The position numbers and the translations under genes are program-made. Of a stretch of DNA of 50,954 bases, positions 19,553 through 28,336 are shown piece after piece; position 1 is the stretch's first letter; each line of letters starts with the position of its first letter. The stretch spans positions 1 to 50,954 of the forward strand of contig JAQGMS010000196.1 of the NCBI GenBank assembly GCA_028292245.1, in the 5' to 3' direction. The notes under the pieces were generated by a model. It was not told the origin of the DNA. It ran no database searches and worked only from the letters and a program-made list of their open reading frames with translations. Source of the stretch: Ramlibacter sp. Its GTDB lineage: Bacteria; Pseudomonadota; Gammaproteobacteria; Burkholderiales; Burkholderiaceae_C.

Positions 19553-20611
19553 TTAGAACGCGTGACGCAGGCCGAAGTCGTAGCCGGTCGAATTCTCATT
19601 CGCCCCGGTCACGGCGCCATTCAGGCCCACGGCGGCGCCGCCGCTGTTGTGGACGCGCGCAACGGTCGCATACAGCGCAGTGCGCTTCGACAGATTGTGG
19701 ATATAGCCGAGTGCGAGCTTGCGCGTGCGCGGCGTGCCGGCAGCATCGGTCTGGTAAGAGGAGTAAGAGCCCCTGGCTTCGCCGACGCCCAGCGGCGCGT
19801 TGAAGCCGAGCAGCCAGCCGCGGCCGTCCGGCAGCAAGCCGGACACCTTGTCGTGCGTGATGGAGGCGTTCAGCTTGACCACCTTCATGTCGTAGCTGCC
19901 ACCCACGCTGGAGGAAGTGATGTCCCCGGTCGCGTATTTCGTGCGGCCCATTGCCACGCCCACGTTGATCGGGCCGGCCGCATAGCCGAGGCGAACACCG
20001 TTGCCCGTGCCGTCGTCCGAAGTCGCCGTGCCCGTAACGTTCTCGCCGCGGTAATGCATGAACTGGCCGAAGAAGCCGCCCAGATTGCCGGGAAGGAAGT
20101 AGCCGATGCCGTTGGATGCGCGGACGTAGACCACGCCGCCGACGTTGACCGATTGCTCGGTCAGGCCGACGCCGTTGTAGCCGAACGGGTCGTAGCTGGC
20201 CACGTTCCAGAAGTTGGGCGTGTAGTCGCGGCCGAGCCGCACTTCGCCCCAGCTGCCGGACAGGCTCACGGTAGAACGGCGGTTGAACGTCAGGCCCTGG
20301 CGGCCCGCGACGGCGGCGCCAGCTCCGCTGGGCTGGTTGTTCTGGTTGGTGGCGGCGCCCTGGCCGTCGTCGTTGCTCATGCCGGCTTCCAGCCAGAACG
20401 AGGCCGACATGCCGCCGCCGAGGTCTTCCGTGCCGCGAAAGCCCAGGCGCGAGCTGTTGTAGCCCGAGTTCGTCAACTGGGTCTTGCTGGCAACGCTGCC
20501 CGAGCCATGGGCCAGGGTTGCGTCCACCACACCGAAGAGCGTCACCGTCGATTGGGCGCTGACAGCGCCCACGGCCGCCAGCAGTCCCAGGGGAACCAAG
20601 TATTTCTTCAT
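19553..20611 (-). CDS. Outer-membrane porin (Gram-negative trimeric type)
   Basis: A 352-residue general porin of the betaproteobacterial Omp32-like class. Residues 1-19 are a signal peptide (MKKYLVPLGLLAAVGAVSA), the mature protein starts QSTVTLFGVVDATL, the GFRGTEDLGGG motif is present, and the chain ends in RHAF with the terminal Phe needed for barrel assembly. The start at 20611 was chosen for the signal peptide. The 135-bp gap upstream is the largest within the minus-strand block and may carry its own promoter. It probably lets the pathway substrate cross the outer membrane. Confidence 0.92.
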   Translation of the reverse strand: MKKYLVPLGLLAAVGAVSAQSTVTLFGVVDATLAHGSGSVASKTQLTNSGYNSSRLGFRGTEDLGGGMSASFWLEAGMSNDDGQGAATNQNNQPSGAGAAVAGRQGLTFNRRSTVSLSGSWGEVRLGRDYTPNFWNVASYDPFGYNGVGLTEQSVNVGGVVYVRASNGIGYFLPGNLGGFFGQFMHYRGENVTGTATSDDGTGNGVRLGYAAGPINVGVAMGRTKYATGDITSSSVGGSYDMKVVKLNASITHDKVSGLLPDGRGWLLGFNAPLGVGEARGSYSSYQTDAAGTPRTRKLALGYIHNLSKRTALYATVARVHNSGGAAVGLNGAVTGANENSTGYDFGLRHAF

Positions 20612-20746
20612 CCTATGTCTCCGTAGTTGTGGGGTGCGCCCGCGTTCTCCCAGCCGCAGGCCCAGCATCGGTCCAATCACCGCGGCTGACAATTGACATG
20701 TTTTCCCCACGCTTTAGGTGGGCTAAACCGTCGGGGGAAACCCGCG

Positions 20747-21202
20747 TCAGCGGTACCTGCGCTGCAGGCTCTGGGCCACGCACACCGGCTTGGCTTCGCC
20801 TTCGCGCTCCACCGTGGTTTCCCAGTTCATCTGCACGCCGTCGCCATCGATCGGCTCGCACTCCAGCAGCTTGAGGCGCGCGCGCAATTTGCTGCCGACG
20901 GGAACCGGCGCGGGAAAGCGGACCTTGTTCAGGCCGTAGTTCACGCCCATCCGCGTCTGCTCGATCTTTACACCCATCTGGAAGAACCGTGGCAGCAGCG
21001 ACAGGGTCAGGAAGCCGTGGGCGATGGTGCCGCCGTAGGGGCCGGCCTTGGCCCGCTCGACGTCCACGTGGATCCACTGGTGGTCGCCCGTCGCTTCGGC
21101 GAAGAGGTTGATCTGCTCCTGGGTGATCGTGATCCAGTCCGTCAGCGCGACTTCCTGGCCGACCAGCGGTATCAGTTCATCCAGTGTCTGGAAGGTTCTC
21201 AT
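20747..21202 (-). CDS. MaoC-family hydratase (second paralogue)
   Basis: A 151-residue hot-dog protein with the hydratase-2 signature FAEATGDHQWIHVDVERA followed by YGGTIAHGFLTLSLL. It is the same length class as the product of 9995-10462 and clearly homologous to it (both carry GVNYGLNKVRF or NYGLNRVRF and the same C-terminal strand order). The start MRTFQTLDELIPLVGQEV at 21202 is 14 bp after the upstream hydratase stop. Two (R)-hydratases in one block suggest two rounds or two different intermediates. Confidence 0.9.
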   Translation of the reverse strand: MRTFQTLDELIPLVGQEVALTDWITITQEQINLFAEATGDHQWIHVDVERAKAGPYGGTIAHGFLTLSLLPRFFQMGVKIEQTRMGVNYGLNKVRFPAPVPVGSKLRARLKLLECEPIDGDGVQMNWETTVEREGEAKPVCVAQSLQRRYR

Positions 21203-21216
21203 GGTTGTCTTTCGTC

Positions 21217-22023
21217 TCAGGTGTCGGTGTAGCGGGCTTCGCGGCGTCCCAGGAAAGCGGCCACGGCTTCCCTGTGATCGGCGGTGCCCGTCAGCAGCAC
21301 CTGCTGGCGGTCCTCGATCACCAGTGCGGCCTCGAGGCTCGGGGCATCCACCAGGATGTTGAGCGACTCCTTGGTCATGCGCAGCCCCATCGGAGCGGCC
21401 TTCAACATGTCCCGGGCGTATTCCATGCCGGTCTCCAGGAGAGCGTCCTGCTCCACCACCGCGCAGGCCAGGCCCGCCGCCTGCGCCCGTTCGGCGCCGA
21501 TGAAGCGGCCGGTGAACGCGACCTCGGTAGCCAGCGAGTGGCCCGCCAGGCGCGTGAGGAAGTAACCCGCGCCCATGTCGCAGCCGCCGAGCCCGGCCCG
21601 GATGTAGGCCGCGTTCATGCGCGCGTCGCGCGACAGGATTCGCAGGTCGGACGCCAGCGCCAGCGACATGCCGCCGCCGGCCGCCGACCCGTGCACCAAC
21701 GCGATGATGGGTTGCGGGCAGCGGCGCATGTTGCGGATCACGCCGGCGCAACTGCGCTGGATGGCCATCTGCCGCTGGGTGCGGCCCGGCCCGTCGGAGC
21801 TGAAAGCCTCGCTCTTCAAGTCGGCGCCGGCGCAAAAGGCCCGGCCGCTGCCCTTGAGCAGCACCACGCGCACGTCCTCGCGATCGCACAGGCCGTTGAA
21901 GTAGCGGTCCAGCTCGCCCAGCAGCGCGGGGTTGAGCGCGTTGAGCGAGTCGGGGCGGTTCAGGGTGAGTATTTCGACGGCGCCTTGCCGCTCGACGATG
22001 ATCGTCTTGTTCTCTTGTGTCAT
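21217..22023 (-). CDS. Enoyl-CoA hydratase/isomerase family protein (paralogue 4)
   Basis: A 268-residue crotonase-fold protein. Oxyanion motifs are GRAFCAGADLKSE and GSAAGGGMSLALASD. The second catalytic region reads AGLGGCDMGAGYFLTRLAG, a variant seen in several uncharacterised catabolic hydratases; the classical Glu pair is not conserved. The gene lies four bases after the MDR reductase gene and 14 bp before the MaoC gene. Its exact reaction (hydration, isomerisation or C-C cleavage) is undetermined. Confidence 0.88.
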   Translation of the reverse strand: MTQENKTIIVERQGAVEILTLNRPDSLNALNPALLGELDRYFNGLCDREDVRVVLLKGSGRAFCAGADLKSEAFSSDGPGRTQRQMAIQRSCAGVIRNMRRCPQPIIALVHGSAAGGGMSLALASDLRILSRDARMNAAYIRAGLGGCDMGAGYFLTRLAGHSLATEVAFTGRFIGAERAQAAGLACAVVEQDALLETGMEYARDMLKAAPMGLRMTKESLNILVDAPSLEAALVIEDRQQVLLTGTADHREAVAAFLGRREARYTDT

Positions 22024-22027
22024 TGCA

Positions 22028-23026
22028 CTACTCCATGGTTACCAGGATCTTGCCGAGCGCCTTGCGGTCGGACAGCATTCGAAGGGCCTCGCCGGCTCGC
22101 TCCATCGGAAAGCGCTGCGAGATGCGCGGCTTGATCAGCCCCTTGGCGTACAACGCCAGCAGGTCGGCCACGCTTTCGTTGAAATCCTTGCGGTTGCGCA
22201 TCACCCACTCGCCCCAGAACACGCCGATCACCTGGCAGCCCTTGAGCAGGATCAGGTTCAGCGGCAGCTTGGGAATCCCGGCGGGAAAACCCACCACGAG
22301 GTAGCGGCCTTCCCACGCGATGGCGCGCAGCGCCGGCTCCGCGTAGTCGCCGCCGACGGCATCCAGCACCACATCGGCGCCGCGCTTGCCCAGCTTGTCT
22401 TTCAGCGCATCGGAGAAAGCCTTGGCGGCTTCCTTGTCGAGGCGTCCGGTCGGATAGACCACGCCGTCGTCGGCTCCGTGCGACCGCGCGTAGCCGACTT
22501 TTTCCTGCGAGGAAGCAGCGGCGATCACTCGCGCGCCCCAGGCATGCGCGAGTTCGACCGCGGCCAGCCCGACGCCACCGGCGGCGCCCAGCACCAGCAC
22601 CGTGTCACCGGCTTTCAGGCCGGCGCGCTGGCGCAAGGCGTAGTGCGCCGTTCCGTAAGTCAGCAACAGCGCCGCGGCATCGTCCAGCGGCATCGCGTCC
22701 GGCACGGCGATGCAGCGGTCGGCATCGATCACCAGGCTCTGCACCAGCCCGCCCCACCAGCACCAGCCGATCACGCGGTCGCCGATGCGAAAGTCGTCCA
22801 CGCCTTCGCCGACGGCATCGACCAGGCCGGCGACCTCACCGCCCGGCGCGAAGGGGCGCTCGGGCTTGAACTGGTAGAGGTCCTGGATGATCAGCGTGTC
22901 GGGATAGTTGAGGGCGCAGGCGCTGACGCGGATTCGCACTTGCCCCTTTCCCGGCACGGGATCGGGAAGGTCCTCGATGACCAGCGATTCCGGACCCCCC
23001 GCGACCTTGCTCAAGACTGCTTTCAT
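22028..23026 (-). CDS. Zinc-free MDR oxidoreductase, NADPH:quinone reductase-like
   Basis: A 332-residue medium-chain dehydrogenase/reductase. The N-terminal GroES-like domain (MKAVLSKVAGGPESLVIED, PGGEVAGLVDAVGEGV) lacks the zinc-ligand pattern of alcohol dehydrogenases. The Rossmann motif GAAGGVGLAAVE is near residue 150. The family reduces quinones or enoyl thioesters with NADPH, so a 2-enoyl-CoA reductase role is possible in this setting. The start at 23026 discards about 65 implausible upstream residues. It sits 19 bp after the racemase gene. Confidence 0.88.
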   Translation of the reverse strand: MKAVLSKVAGGPESLVIEDLPDPVPGKGQVRIRVSACALNYPDTLIIQDLYQFKPERPFAPGGEVAGLVDAVGEGVDDFRIGDRVIGWCWWGGLVQSLVIDADRCIAVPDAMPLDDAAALLLTYGTAHYALRQRAGLKAGDTVLVLGAAGGVGLAAVELAHAWGARVIAAASSQEKVGYARSHGADDGVVYPTGRLDKEAAKAFSDALKDKLGKRGADVVLDAVGGDYAEPALRAIAWEGRYLVVGFPAGIPKLPLNLILLKGCQVIGVFWGEWVMRNRKDFNESVADLLALYAKGLIKPRISQRFPMERAGEALRMLSDRKALGKILVTME

Positions 23027-23045
23027 GGACGGCCTTGTCTGGAAA

Positions 23046-24188
23046 TCAGGCGACGACGCCGGCCGCGCGCAGGGAGGCAATCCGGTCCGGCGAATAGCCC
23101 AGGGAATCGAGTACGGCGTCGGTGTGCTCGCCATGCCTGGCCGGCGGCCGCGGCTTTGCCGCGGGCGTGCGGGAATAGCGCGGCGCCGGTGCCGGCTGCA
23201 CCACGCCGCCGACATCGACATAGGCCTGCCGCGCTTTCGCGTGCGGATGTTCGGGCGCCTCCGCCATCGTCAGCACCGGGGCGAAGCACAGGTCGCTGCC
23301 TTCCAGGATGGCGCACCATTCATCGCGGGTCTTGCGCAGGAAGATCTCTTCGAAGCGCGCCGCCATCGCCGGCCAGCTCGCTTCATCCATCTGCGGCGGC
23401 AGTTCCGCTGCGTCCAGGCCCAACTTGCCCAGCAGTTGCCCGTAGAACTGCGGCTCGAGCGATCCGATCGAGACGAACTTGCCGTCGCTTGTGCGGTATA
23501 CGTCGTAGAAGTGCGCGCCGCCGTCGATGAAATTCGTGCCGCGTTCGTCATGCCAGAAGCCGCCGGCTTGCAGGCCGCTCACGGACCCGAGCATCAGCGC
23601 CGTGCCATCCACCATCGCGGCGTCCACGACCTGGCCCTGGCCGGAGCGCCGGGCCTCGTGCAAGGCGGCCAGCATGCCGAAGGCCATCAGCATTCCGCCG
23701 CCGCCCATGTCGCCCACCAGGTTCAACGGCGCCACCGGTTTCTGGCCGCGCCGCCCGATCGCATCGAGCGCGCCGGTCACGGCGATGTAGTTGATGTCGT
23801 GCCCCACGGCGCGCGCCAGCGGCCCTTGCTGGCCCCAGCCCGTCATGCGCGCGTAGACCAGACGCGGGTTGACCGCCAGGCACGGCTCGGGGCCGACGCC
23901 CAGTTTCTCGGCCACGCCCGGCCTGAACGGCTCCATCAGGATGTCGGCGGTCTTGGCCAGCCGCAGTACGACTTCGACGCCTTCCGGCCGTTGCAGGTTC
24001 AGCGCGATCGAGCGACGGTTGCGGTTGTGCACCGCGAATCTGCCTTCCACCAGCGTGTCCAGCGCGGCGGGCTTGAGCCGCTCGACGCGGATCACGTCGG
24101 CGCCCATGTCGGCCAGCATCATCGCCGCCAGCGGCGACGGGCCGATGCCGGCCAGCTCGATCACCGTGACATCCTGCAGCGGTCCCAT
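23046..24188 (-). CDS. Alpha-methylacyl-CoA racemase (CaiB family)
   Basis: A 380-residue member of the CoA-transferase III fold most like alpha-methylacyl-CoA racemase, which inverts the configuration at C2 of 2-methyl-branched acyl-CoAs. Seen: VIELAGIGPSPLAAMMLADMGA, NRNRRSIALNL, GHDINYIAVTGAL and NLVGDMGGGG, the last two carrying the His and Asp that act as the acid/base pair in the characterised racemase. The start MGPLQDVTVIELAG at 24188 is five bases after the acyl-CoA dehydrogenase gene. Its presence suggests a methyl-branched or isoprenoid-type intermediate. Confidence 0.88.
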   Translation of the reverse strand: MGPLQDVTVIELAGIGPSPLAAMMLADMGADVIRVERLKPAALDTLVEGRFAVHNRNRRSIALNLQRPEGVEVVLRLAKTADILMEPFRPGVAEKLGVGPEPCLAVNPRLVYARMTGWGQQGPLARAVGHDINYIAVTGALDAIGRRGQKPVAPLNLVGDMGGGGMLMAFGMLAALHEARRSGQGQVVDAAMVDGTALMLGSVSGLQAGGFWHDERGTNFIDGGAHFYDVYRTSDGKFVSIGSLEPQFYGQLLGKLGLDAAELPPQMDEASWPAMAARFEEIFLRKTRDEWCAILEGSDLCFAPVLTMAEAPEHPHAKARQAYVDVGGVVQPAPAPRYSRTPAAKPRPPARHGEHTDAVLDSLGYSPDRIASLRAAGVVA

Positions 24189-24193
24189 GGAGC

Positions 24194-25357
24194 TCACGCG
24201 GCCTGCCGCCCCTGCGCGGCGATGCGTTCGCGGGCAATGATCTTCTTCATGATCTGCTCGGTGCCGTCGCCCAGTTCCAGCCCCATCACGTCGCGCATGC
24301 GCTGCTGGTGCGGCAGGTCGATCGAATAGCCGTAGTGGCCGTGCAGCAGCAGGCAGGTGTGGATGACGTCGAACGAGTGCTTGGGGCCCATCATCTTCAC
24401 CATCGCGGTTTCGACGGTGTGCTTCTTGCCCTGGTCCGCCAGCGCGAGCGCATGGTAGGAAAGCTGGCGGATGGCGGCGATCTGCGCTTCGCCTTCGGCC
24501 AGCGGAAACGTCACGCCCTGGAACTGCGAAATGGTGCCGCCGAACGCCTTGCGCTGCGTGATGTAGCGCCAGGTCTCGTCGATGGAAGCCTGCGCCGCGC
24601 CGATGCATTGCAGGCCGATCAGCACGCGGCTGAAGTCCAGCCCCTGCATGACATGGCTGAAGCCCTGGCCTTCATCGCCGAGCATGTTTTCCGCGGGCAC
24701 TTCCACTTCATCGAAGAACACCGAACCGCGGCCGACGATCTTGGTGCCCACGTCGTCGAACAGCGTGCGCGTGATGCCCTTGGTGTCCGACGGCACCAGG
24801 AAAGCCGAGATCCCGCGGTGGCCATCCTCCTTGCTGCCGGTGCGCGCGAACACGACGAAGGCATCGGCCTGCACAGCGCCACTGATCGATGTCTTCTCGC
24901 CGGAGATGAGGTAGTGCTTGCCGCGCTTGACGGCCTTGGTGCTGAGGTTGGCCACGTCCGAGCCGCCGCCCGGCTCCGTCAGGGCAATAGCGACCAGCGC
25001 TTCGCCGCCGGCAATGCGCGTGACCCAATGCTTCCCGAGTTCGGGGTTGGCGTTGCGCGAGATCACATGGCCCAACAGGCTGCCGAAGACCTGCACGTAG
25101 GAGACATTGAAATCCCCATAGGCGATCGCCTCGGTGATCACGCCACACGCGGTGTGGCTCAGCCCCAAGCCGCCCAGGCTTTCGGGCAGTTCGGGCGCGA
25201 TCAGCCCCAGTTGCCCCATTTCGCGCAGCAGGGCGCGGTCGTATTTTGCGTCGGCCTCGCGTGCCTGGTAACGAGGCGCGAGTTTCTCGCGCGAGAAGCG
25301 CTCGGCGGCGTCGCGCAGGGAGGTGAGCAGTTCCGCGTCTTCGGTGATGGGGGTCAT
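24194..25357 (-). CDS. Acyl-CoA dehydrogenase (third)
   Basis: A 387-residue acyl-CoA dehydrogenase, distinct from the overlapping pair at 15524-17727. The motif IALTEPGGGSDVANL is near residue 120 and HYLISGEKTSISGA near 148. Near the C-terminus it reads LELGDGTEQIMKKIIARERI, so the canonical YEGT motif has Asp in place of Glu. RKAFGGTISQFQG is the usual helix-I motif. The start at 25357 makes a four-base overlap with the SDR gene upstream, so the two are probably coupled. The substrate is unknown. Confidence 0.9.
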   Translation of the reverse strand: MTPITEDAELLTSLRDAAERFSREKLAPRYQAREADAKYDRALLREMGQLGLIAPELPESLGGLGLSHTACGVITEAIAYGDFNVSYVQVFGSLLGHVISRNANPELGKHWVTRIAGGEALVAIALTEPGGGSDVANLSTKAVKRGKHYLISGEKTSISGAVQADAFVVFARTGSKEDGHRGISAFLVPSDTKGITRTLFDDVGTKIVGRGSVFFDEVEVPAENMLGDEGQGFSHVMQGLDFSRVLIGLQCIGAAQASIDETWRYITQRKAFGGTISQFQGVTFPLAEGEAQIAAIRQLSYHALALADQGKKHTVETAMVKMMGPKHSFDVIHTCLLLHGHYGYSIDLPHQQRMRDVMGLELGDGTEQIMKKIIARERIAAQGRQAA

Positions 25358-26196
25358 GAGGTTGATCCTGAAGCTGTGGCGGCGGCGGCCACCTGCCGCT
25401 GCGCTGCGTTGAGCAAGGCCGAGCCGCCGAGGTAGTGGCCGCCGTCGACGACCGCGATGGTGCCGGTGATGAACGAGGCGAGGGGCGAGGCCAGGAACAC
25501 GGCGGCCTGCCCGATGTCGTCGACGGTGCCAAGCCGTCCCAGCGGCGTGGATTCGAGCACGGCATCCAGCACCGGTCCGCCGGCCAGCTTGGAGGTGCCT
25601 TCGGTATCCCCGATGTAGCCGGGCGCAATGCTGTTGGACCGGATGCCGTAGGCGCCCCACTCGAGCGCCAGGTTCTTCATCATGTTGTCGATCCCCGCCT
25701 TGGCGGCGCCCGCGTGCAGCTGCAGCGTGTACGGCAGCCAGGACAGGCCGGCCGAAATGAAGATGATCACGCCGCGCGTCTGCTTGAGTTGCTCGAACGC
25801 GCCGCGGGCCACGTTGAACGAACCCATCAGGTCGATCTCGACCACGGTCTTGAAGCCGTTGGGAGAAAGCTTTTCGGCCTCGCAAAGGAAGTTGCCGGCC
25901 GCGCCCGAGACGACCACGTCGGCGGGCCCGAGTTCCTGGGCCGATTTCGCCAGGGCTGCCGCCACTGCCGCGGGATCGCGGACATCCGCGGCGGCCGTAC
26001 AGACTTTCGCGCCGAGCTTGCGCAGTTCGGCCGCGGCGGTGTCCAGCTTGCCCTGGTTGCGGCTGCAAATCGCCACGTTGGCGCCCAGCGCGGCGAAATT
26101 CTTCGCGATGCCCAGGTTGATGCCGCTACCTCCGCCGGTGATGAATGCGGTCTTGCCCCGGAACAGGTCGGTGGGCAGGAGTTTGTCGATGATCAT
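25354..26196 (-). CDS. SDR-family 2,4-dienoyl-CoA reductase-like protein
   Basis: A 280-residue SDR counted from MIIDKLL at 26196; an ATG seven codons upstream (26217) is also possible. The cofactor motif TGGGSGINLGIA and GAAGNFLCEAEKL correspond to those of peroxisomal and bacterial 2,4-dienoyl-CoA reductases. At the YxxxK site it reads HAGAAK, with Lys kept and the Tyr missing, which is the distinctive state of that family (compare HAGSAK in human DECR2). It would remove double bonds at even positions in unsaturated acyl-CoA. It overlaps the downstream acyl-CoA dehydrogenase by four bases. Confidence 0.85.
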   Translation of the reverse strand: MIIDKLLPTDLFRGKTAFITGGGSGINLGIAKNFAALGANVAICSRNQGKLDTAAAELRKLGAKVCTAAADVRDPAAVAAALAKSAQELGPADVVVSGAAGNFLCEAEKLSPNGFKTVVEIDLMGSFNVARGAFEQLKQTRGVIIFISAGLSWLPYTLQLHAGAAKAGIDNMMKNLALEWGAYGIRSNSIAPGYIGDTEGTSKLAGGPVLDAVLESTPLGRLGTVDDIGQAAVFLASPLASFITGTIAVVDGGHYLGGSALLNAAQRQVAAAATASGSTS

Positions 26197-26289
26197 GCGG
26201 GCCTCCAGAGCCTGCAATGGTCATTCGTTCGCGGCCGTCCTGCAATTGAGGAATTTGCGGGCCTGGAAGAATTGGCCTCAACCGAGGCG

Positions 26290-27060
26290 TCAGAAGCGGT
26301 AGGCGAGGCCGGCGGTGAGGTAGTTGGCGGACGAACGCTGCACCAGCGGACTGCGGTCGGCATCGCCGCGCAGGTGCCGGCTCTCCAGGCTGCCGACCAC
26401 CACCCACTTGGGGGCGAGGTCGACCGACCAGAGCAGCCCGAAACTGGTGTTGACCCAGCCGCTGCCCGGCTGGAACGCCGGCAGGTCCGTCGCCACGGAT
26501 TGCGCCGGCGTGACGCCGTAAAAGGCCTGCGCCGATTTGGAGTTGGCCCAGATGGCCTGCGTGAACAGGCCGGCGCCGAAGCGGCCGCTCTGCAATATGC
26601 CGACGCTGGCGCGCAGGTCGACCTGCGCGCCCAAGTCGGAGTCGAGGTGCTTGCGTGCGCGGGCCAGCAGGGTGACGGGCACGCGGCCGAACTTGTGGTC
26701 CCACTCCATCTGCAGGCCGATCGAGCCGCCGCGTTTGACGTTCGCGACGTTGTGGCTTTCCAGGAACCCGGACTCGCTAGTCTGGCGCCCCGGCTCGTAT
26801 GCGAGTTGCGCGCCGGCGAACAGGCCGGGCGCAAGCTCGCTGCGCGCGCCGGCTTCCAGCACGCCCTGGGTCGAGCGCACGAACCACGGATGGCCGAAGT
26901 AGCGGATGACCGGCACGAACTCCGTGCGTCGCGAGTCGGAACCGTCGTAGGCCGGCCGTGAGCGCAGGCCGGGGCCGATCATCGAATCGTTGGTGAGCTC
27001 TGCGAATGCGGCGAGGGGAATGATGGCGGCGAAAGCGAGCAGTGTTCTTGTGAATCTCAT
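26290..27060 (-). CDS. MipA/OmpV-family outer-membrane protein
   Basis: A 256-residue beta-barrel protein. Residues 1 to about 19 form a signal peptide (FTRTLLAFAAIIPLAAFA), the mature part starts with GPGLRSRPAYDGSDSRR, the family's first-strand motif, and the chain ends in AYRF, an outer-membrane sorting signal. The start at 27060 removes 24 residues that precede the signal peptide. It follows the CoA-transferase gene by seven bases, so it is very likely co-transcribed with catabolic genes. Members are scaffold or permeation proteins of unclear specificity; here a substrate-uptake role is inference. Confidence 0.87.
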   Translation of the reverse strand: MRFTRTLLAFAAIIPLAAFAELTNDSMIGPGLRSRPAYDGSDSRRTEFVPVIRYFGHPWFVRSTQGVLEAGARSELAPGLFAGAQLAYEPGRQTSESGFLESHNVANVKRGGSIGLQMEWDHKFGRVPVTLLARARKHLDSDLGAQVDLRASVGILQSGRFGAGLFTQAIWANSKSAQAFYGVTPAQSVATDLPAFQPGSGWVNTSFGLLWSVDLAPKWVVVGSLESRHLRGDADRSPLVQRSSANYLTAGLAYRF

Positions 27061-27067
27061 GCAAGGA

Positions 27068-28336
27068 TTATGGGACTTGCCGAGCAGAACCGGGGGCGCT
27101 TTCGCGCATCGCTTGCGTCGCAAACAGCTCATCCGCTGGCAAGGCCATCTCGGCGACCACGCCGCGATCGATCAGCGAGTCGATCTCCGCGGCTTCCAGC
27201 CCGTATTCGCCCAGCAACTCGCGCGTGTGCTCGCCCAGCAGCGGCGCCGACCGGTGAACACTGGTGTCGGCTCCGGAGAACCGGATCGGAAGCGGCATGA
27301 CGCGCGAGCGGCCGGCGATGGGATGCTCCACCTCGACGACGCGGTCTTCGGCAAGCGTCTGTGGATGCGCCAGGGCTTGCGCAATGTTGTGGACGGGGCC
27401 GACCGGCACACCGGCAGAATCGAACAGCGCCATCCAGTGCGCCGATGGTTTCTTCACCAGTTCGGCGGAGATCCTGTCGGCCAGGGCGCTGTTGTTCTTC
27501 TTGCGCAAACCGGCTGTGACGAAGCGCTCGTCGGTGCACCACTCGGGGTGCTCGAGCAACTTCGCGATGCGTTCCCAGTTGGGCTGGGATGCGCCGCCCA
27601 GCGTGACCCATCCGTCCGATGTCTTGAACGCCTGGTAGGGCGACGTCAATGGATGGCCCGATCCGCTCGCGCCGACGATCTGCCCGGTCTGGAAGTACAC
27701 CGCCGCGAACCAGTACATCTGCTGCAGCGAGGCGTCCAGCAATGACGTCTCGAGTTGCTGGCCAAGACCGGTGCGTTCGCGCTGGAACAACGCGCCCAGA
27801 ATCCCGACGGCAGCCAGGATGCCGCCGTTGATGTCGGCGACCGAGTTGCCGTTCTTCATCGGTGGGCCGCCCTCCTCTCCGGTCACGCTCATGATGCCCG
27901 CGAAACCTTGCGCCATGAGGTCGAACCCGCCCCGGCCCGCCCACGGGCCCTTCGCACCCCAGCCGGAGATCGATGCATAGACAAGGCGCGGGTTGATCGC
28001 CGCCAGCTGTTCGTAGCCCAGGCCCATCTTGTCGAGTGCGCCGGGACGGTAGTTTTCAACCACCACATCCGCCTGTGACGCCATCCGCTTGACGAGCGCG
28101 CGTCCCTCTTCCTGCTTGAAGTCGACCGCGATCCCGCGCTTGTTGCGGTTGATCATGACGAAAGGTGCATTCAGCAATGCGCCGGGCACACCGAAAGCGC
28201 GCAGGTCGTCGCCGCCTTGCACCTTCTCTATCTTTGCCACGTCGGCACCCATGTCCGCGAGCAACATGCCGCACGTCGGGCCCGCCATGAGCCCCGTCAA
28301 TTCCAGCACCTTGACACCGTCGAGAAGGCTTTGCAT
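27068..28336 (-). CDS. CaiB/BaiF-family CoA-transferase (second)
   Basis: A 422-residue class III CoA-transferase. The N-terminus VKVLELTGLMAGPTCGMLLA, INRNKRGIAVDFK, and GRGGFDLMAQGFAGIMSVTG with the conserved Asp of the family are all present. The start is ATG at 28336, forming a TGATG junction with the hydratase stop; a GTG one codon earlier is possible. It is the second gene of the minus-strand block and so close to the presumed regulated promoter. It differs clearly from the CaiB-like protein at 13293-14519, so it probably serves another acid or step. Confidence 0.89.
   Translation of the reverse strand: MQSLLDGVKVLELTGLMAGPTCGMLLADMGADVAKIEKVQGGDDLRAFGVPGALLNAPFVMINRNKRGIAVDFKQEEGRALVKRMASQADVVVENYRPGALDKMGLGYEQLAAINPRLVYASISGWGAKGPWAGRGGFDLMAQGFAGIMSVTGEEGGPPMKNGNSVADINGGILAAVGILGALFQRERTGLGQQLETSLLDASLQQMYWFAAVYFQTGQIVGASGSGHPLTSPYQAFKTSDGWVTLGGASQPNWERIAKLLEHPEWCTDERFVTAGLRKKNNSALADRISAELVKKPSAHWMALFDSAGVPVGPVHNIAQALAHPQTLAEDRVVEVEHPIAGRSRVMPLPIRFSGADTSVHRSAPLLGEHTRELLGEYGLEAAEIDSLIDRGVVAEMALPADELFATQAMRESAPGSARQVP

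Noticed and set aside
20690-20740. Terminator-like CCCAC...GTGGG hairpin after the second MaoC gene
   Set aside because: The stem is only five base pairs and no T-run follows on the minus strand.
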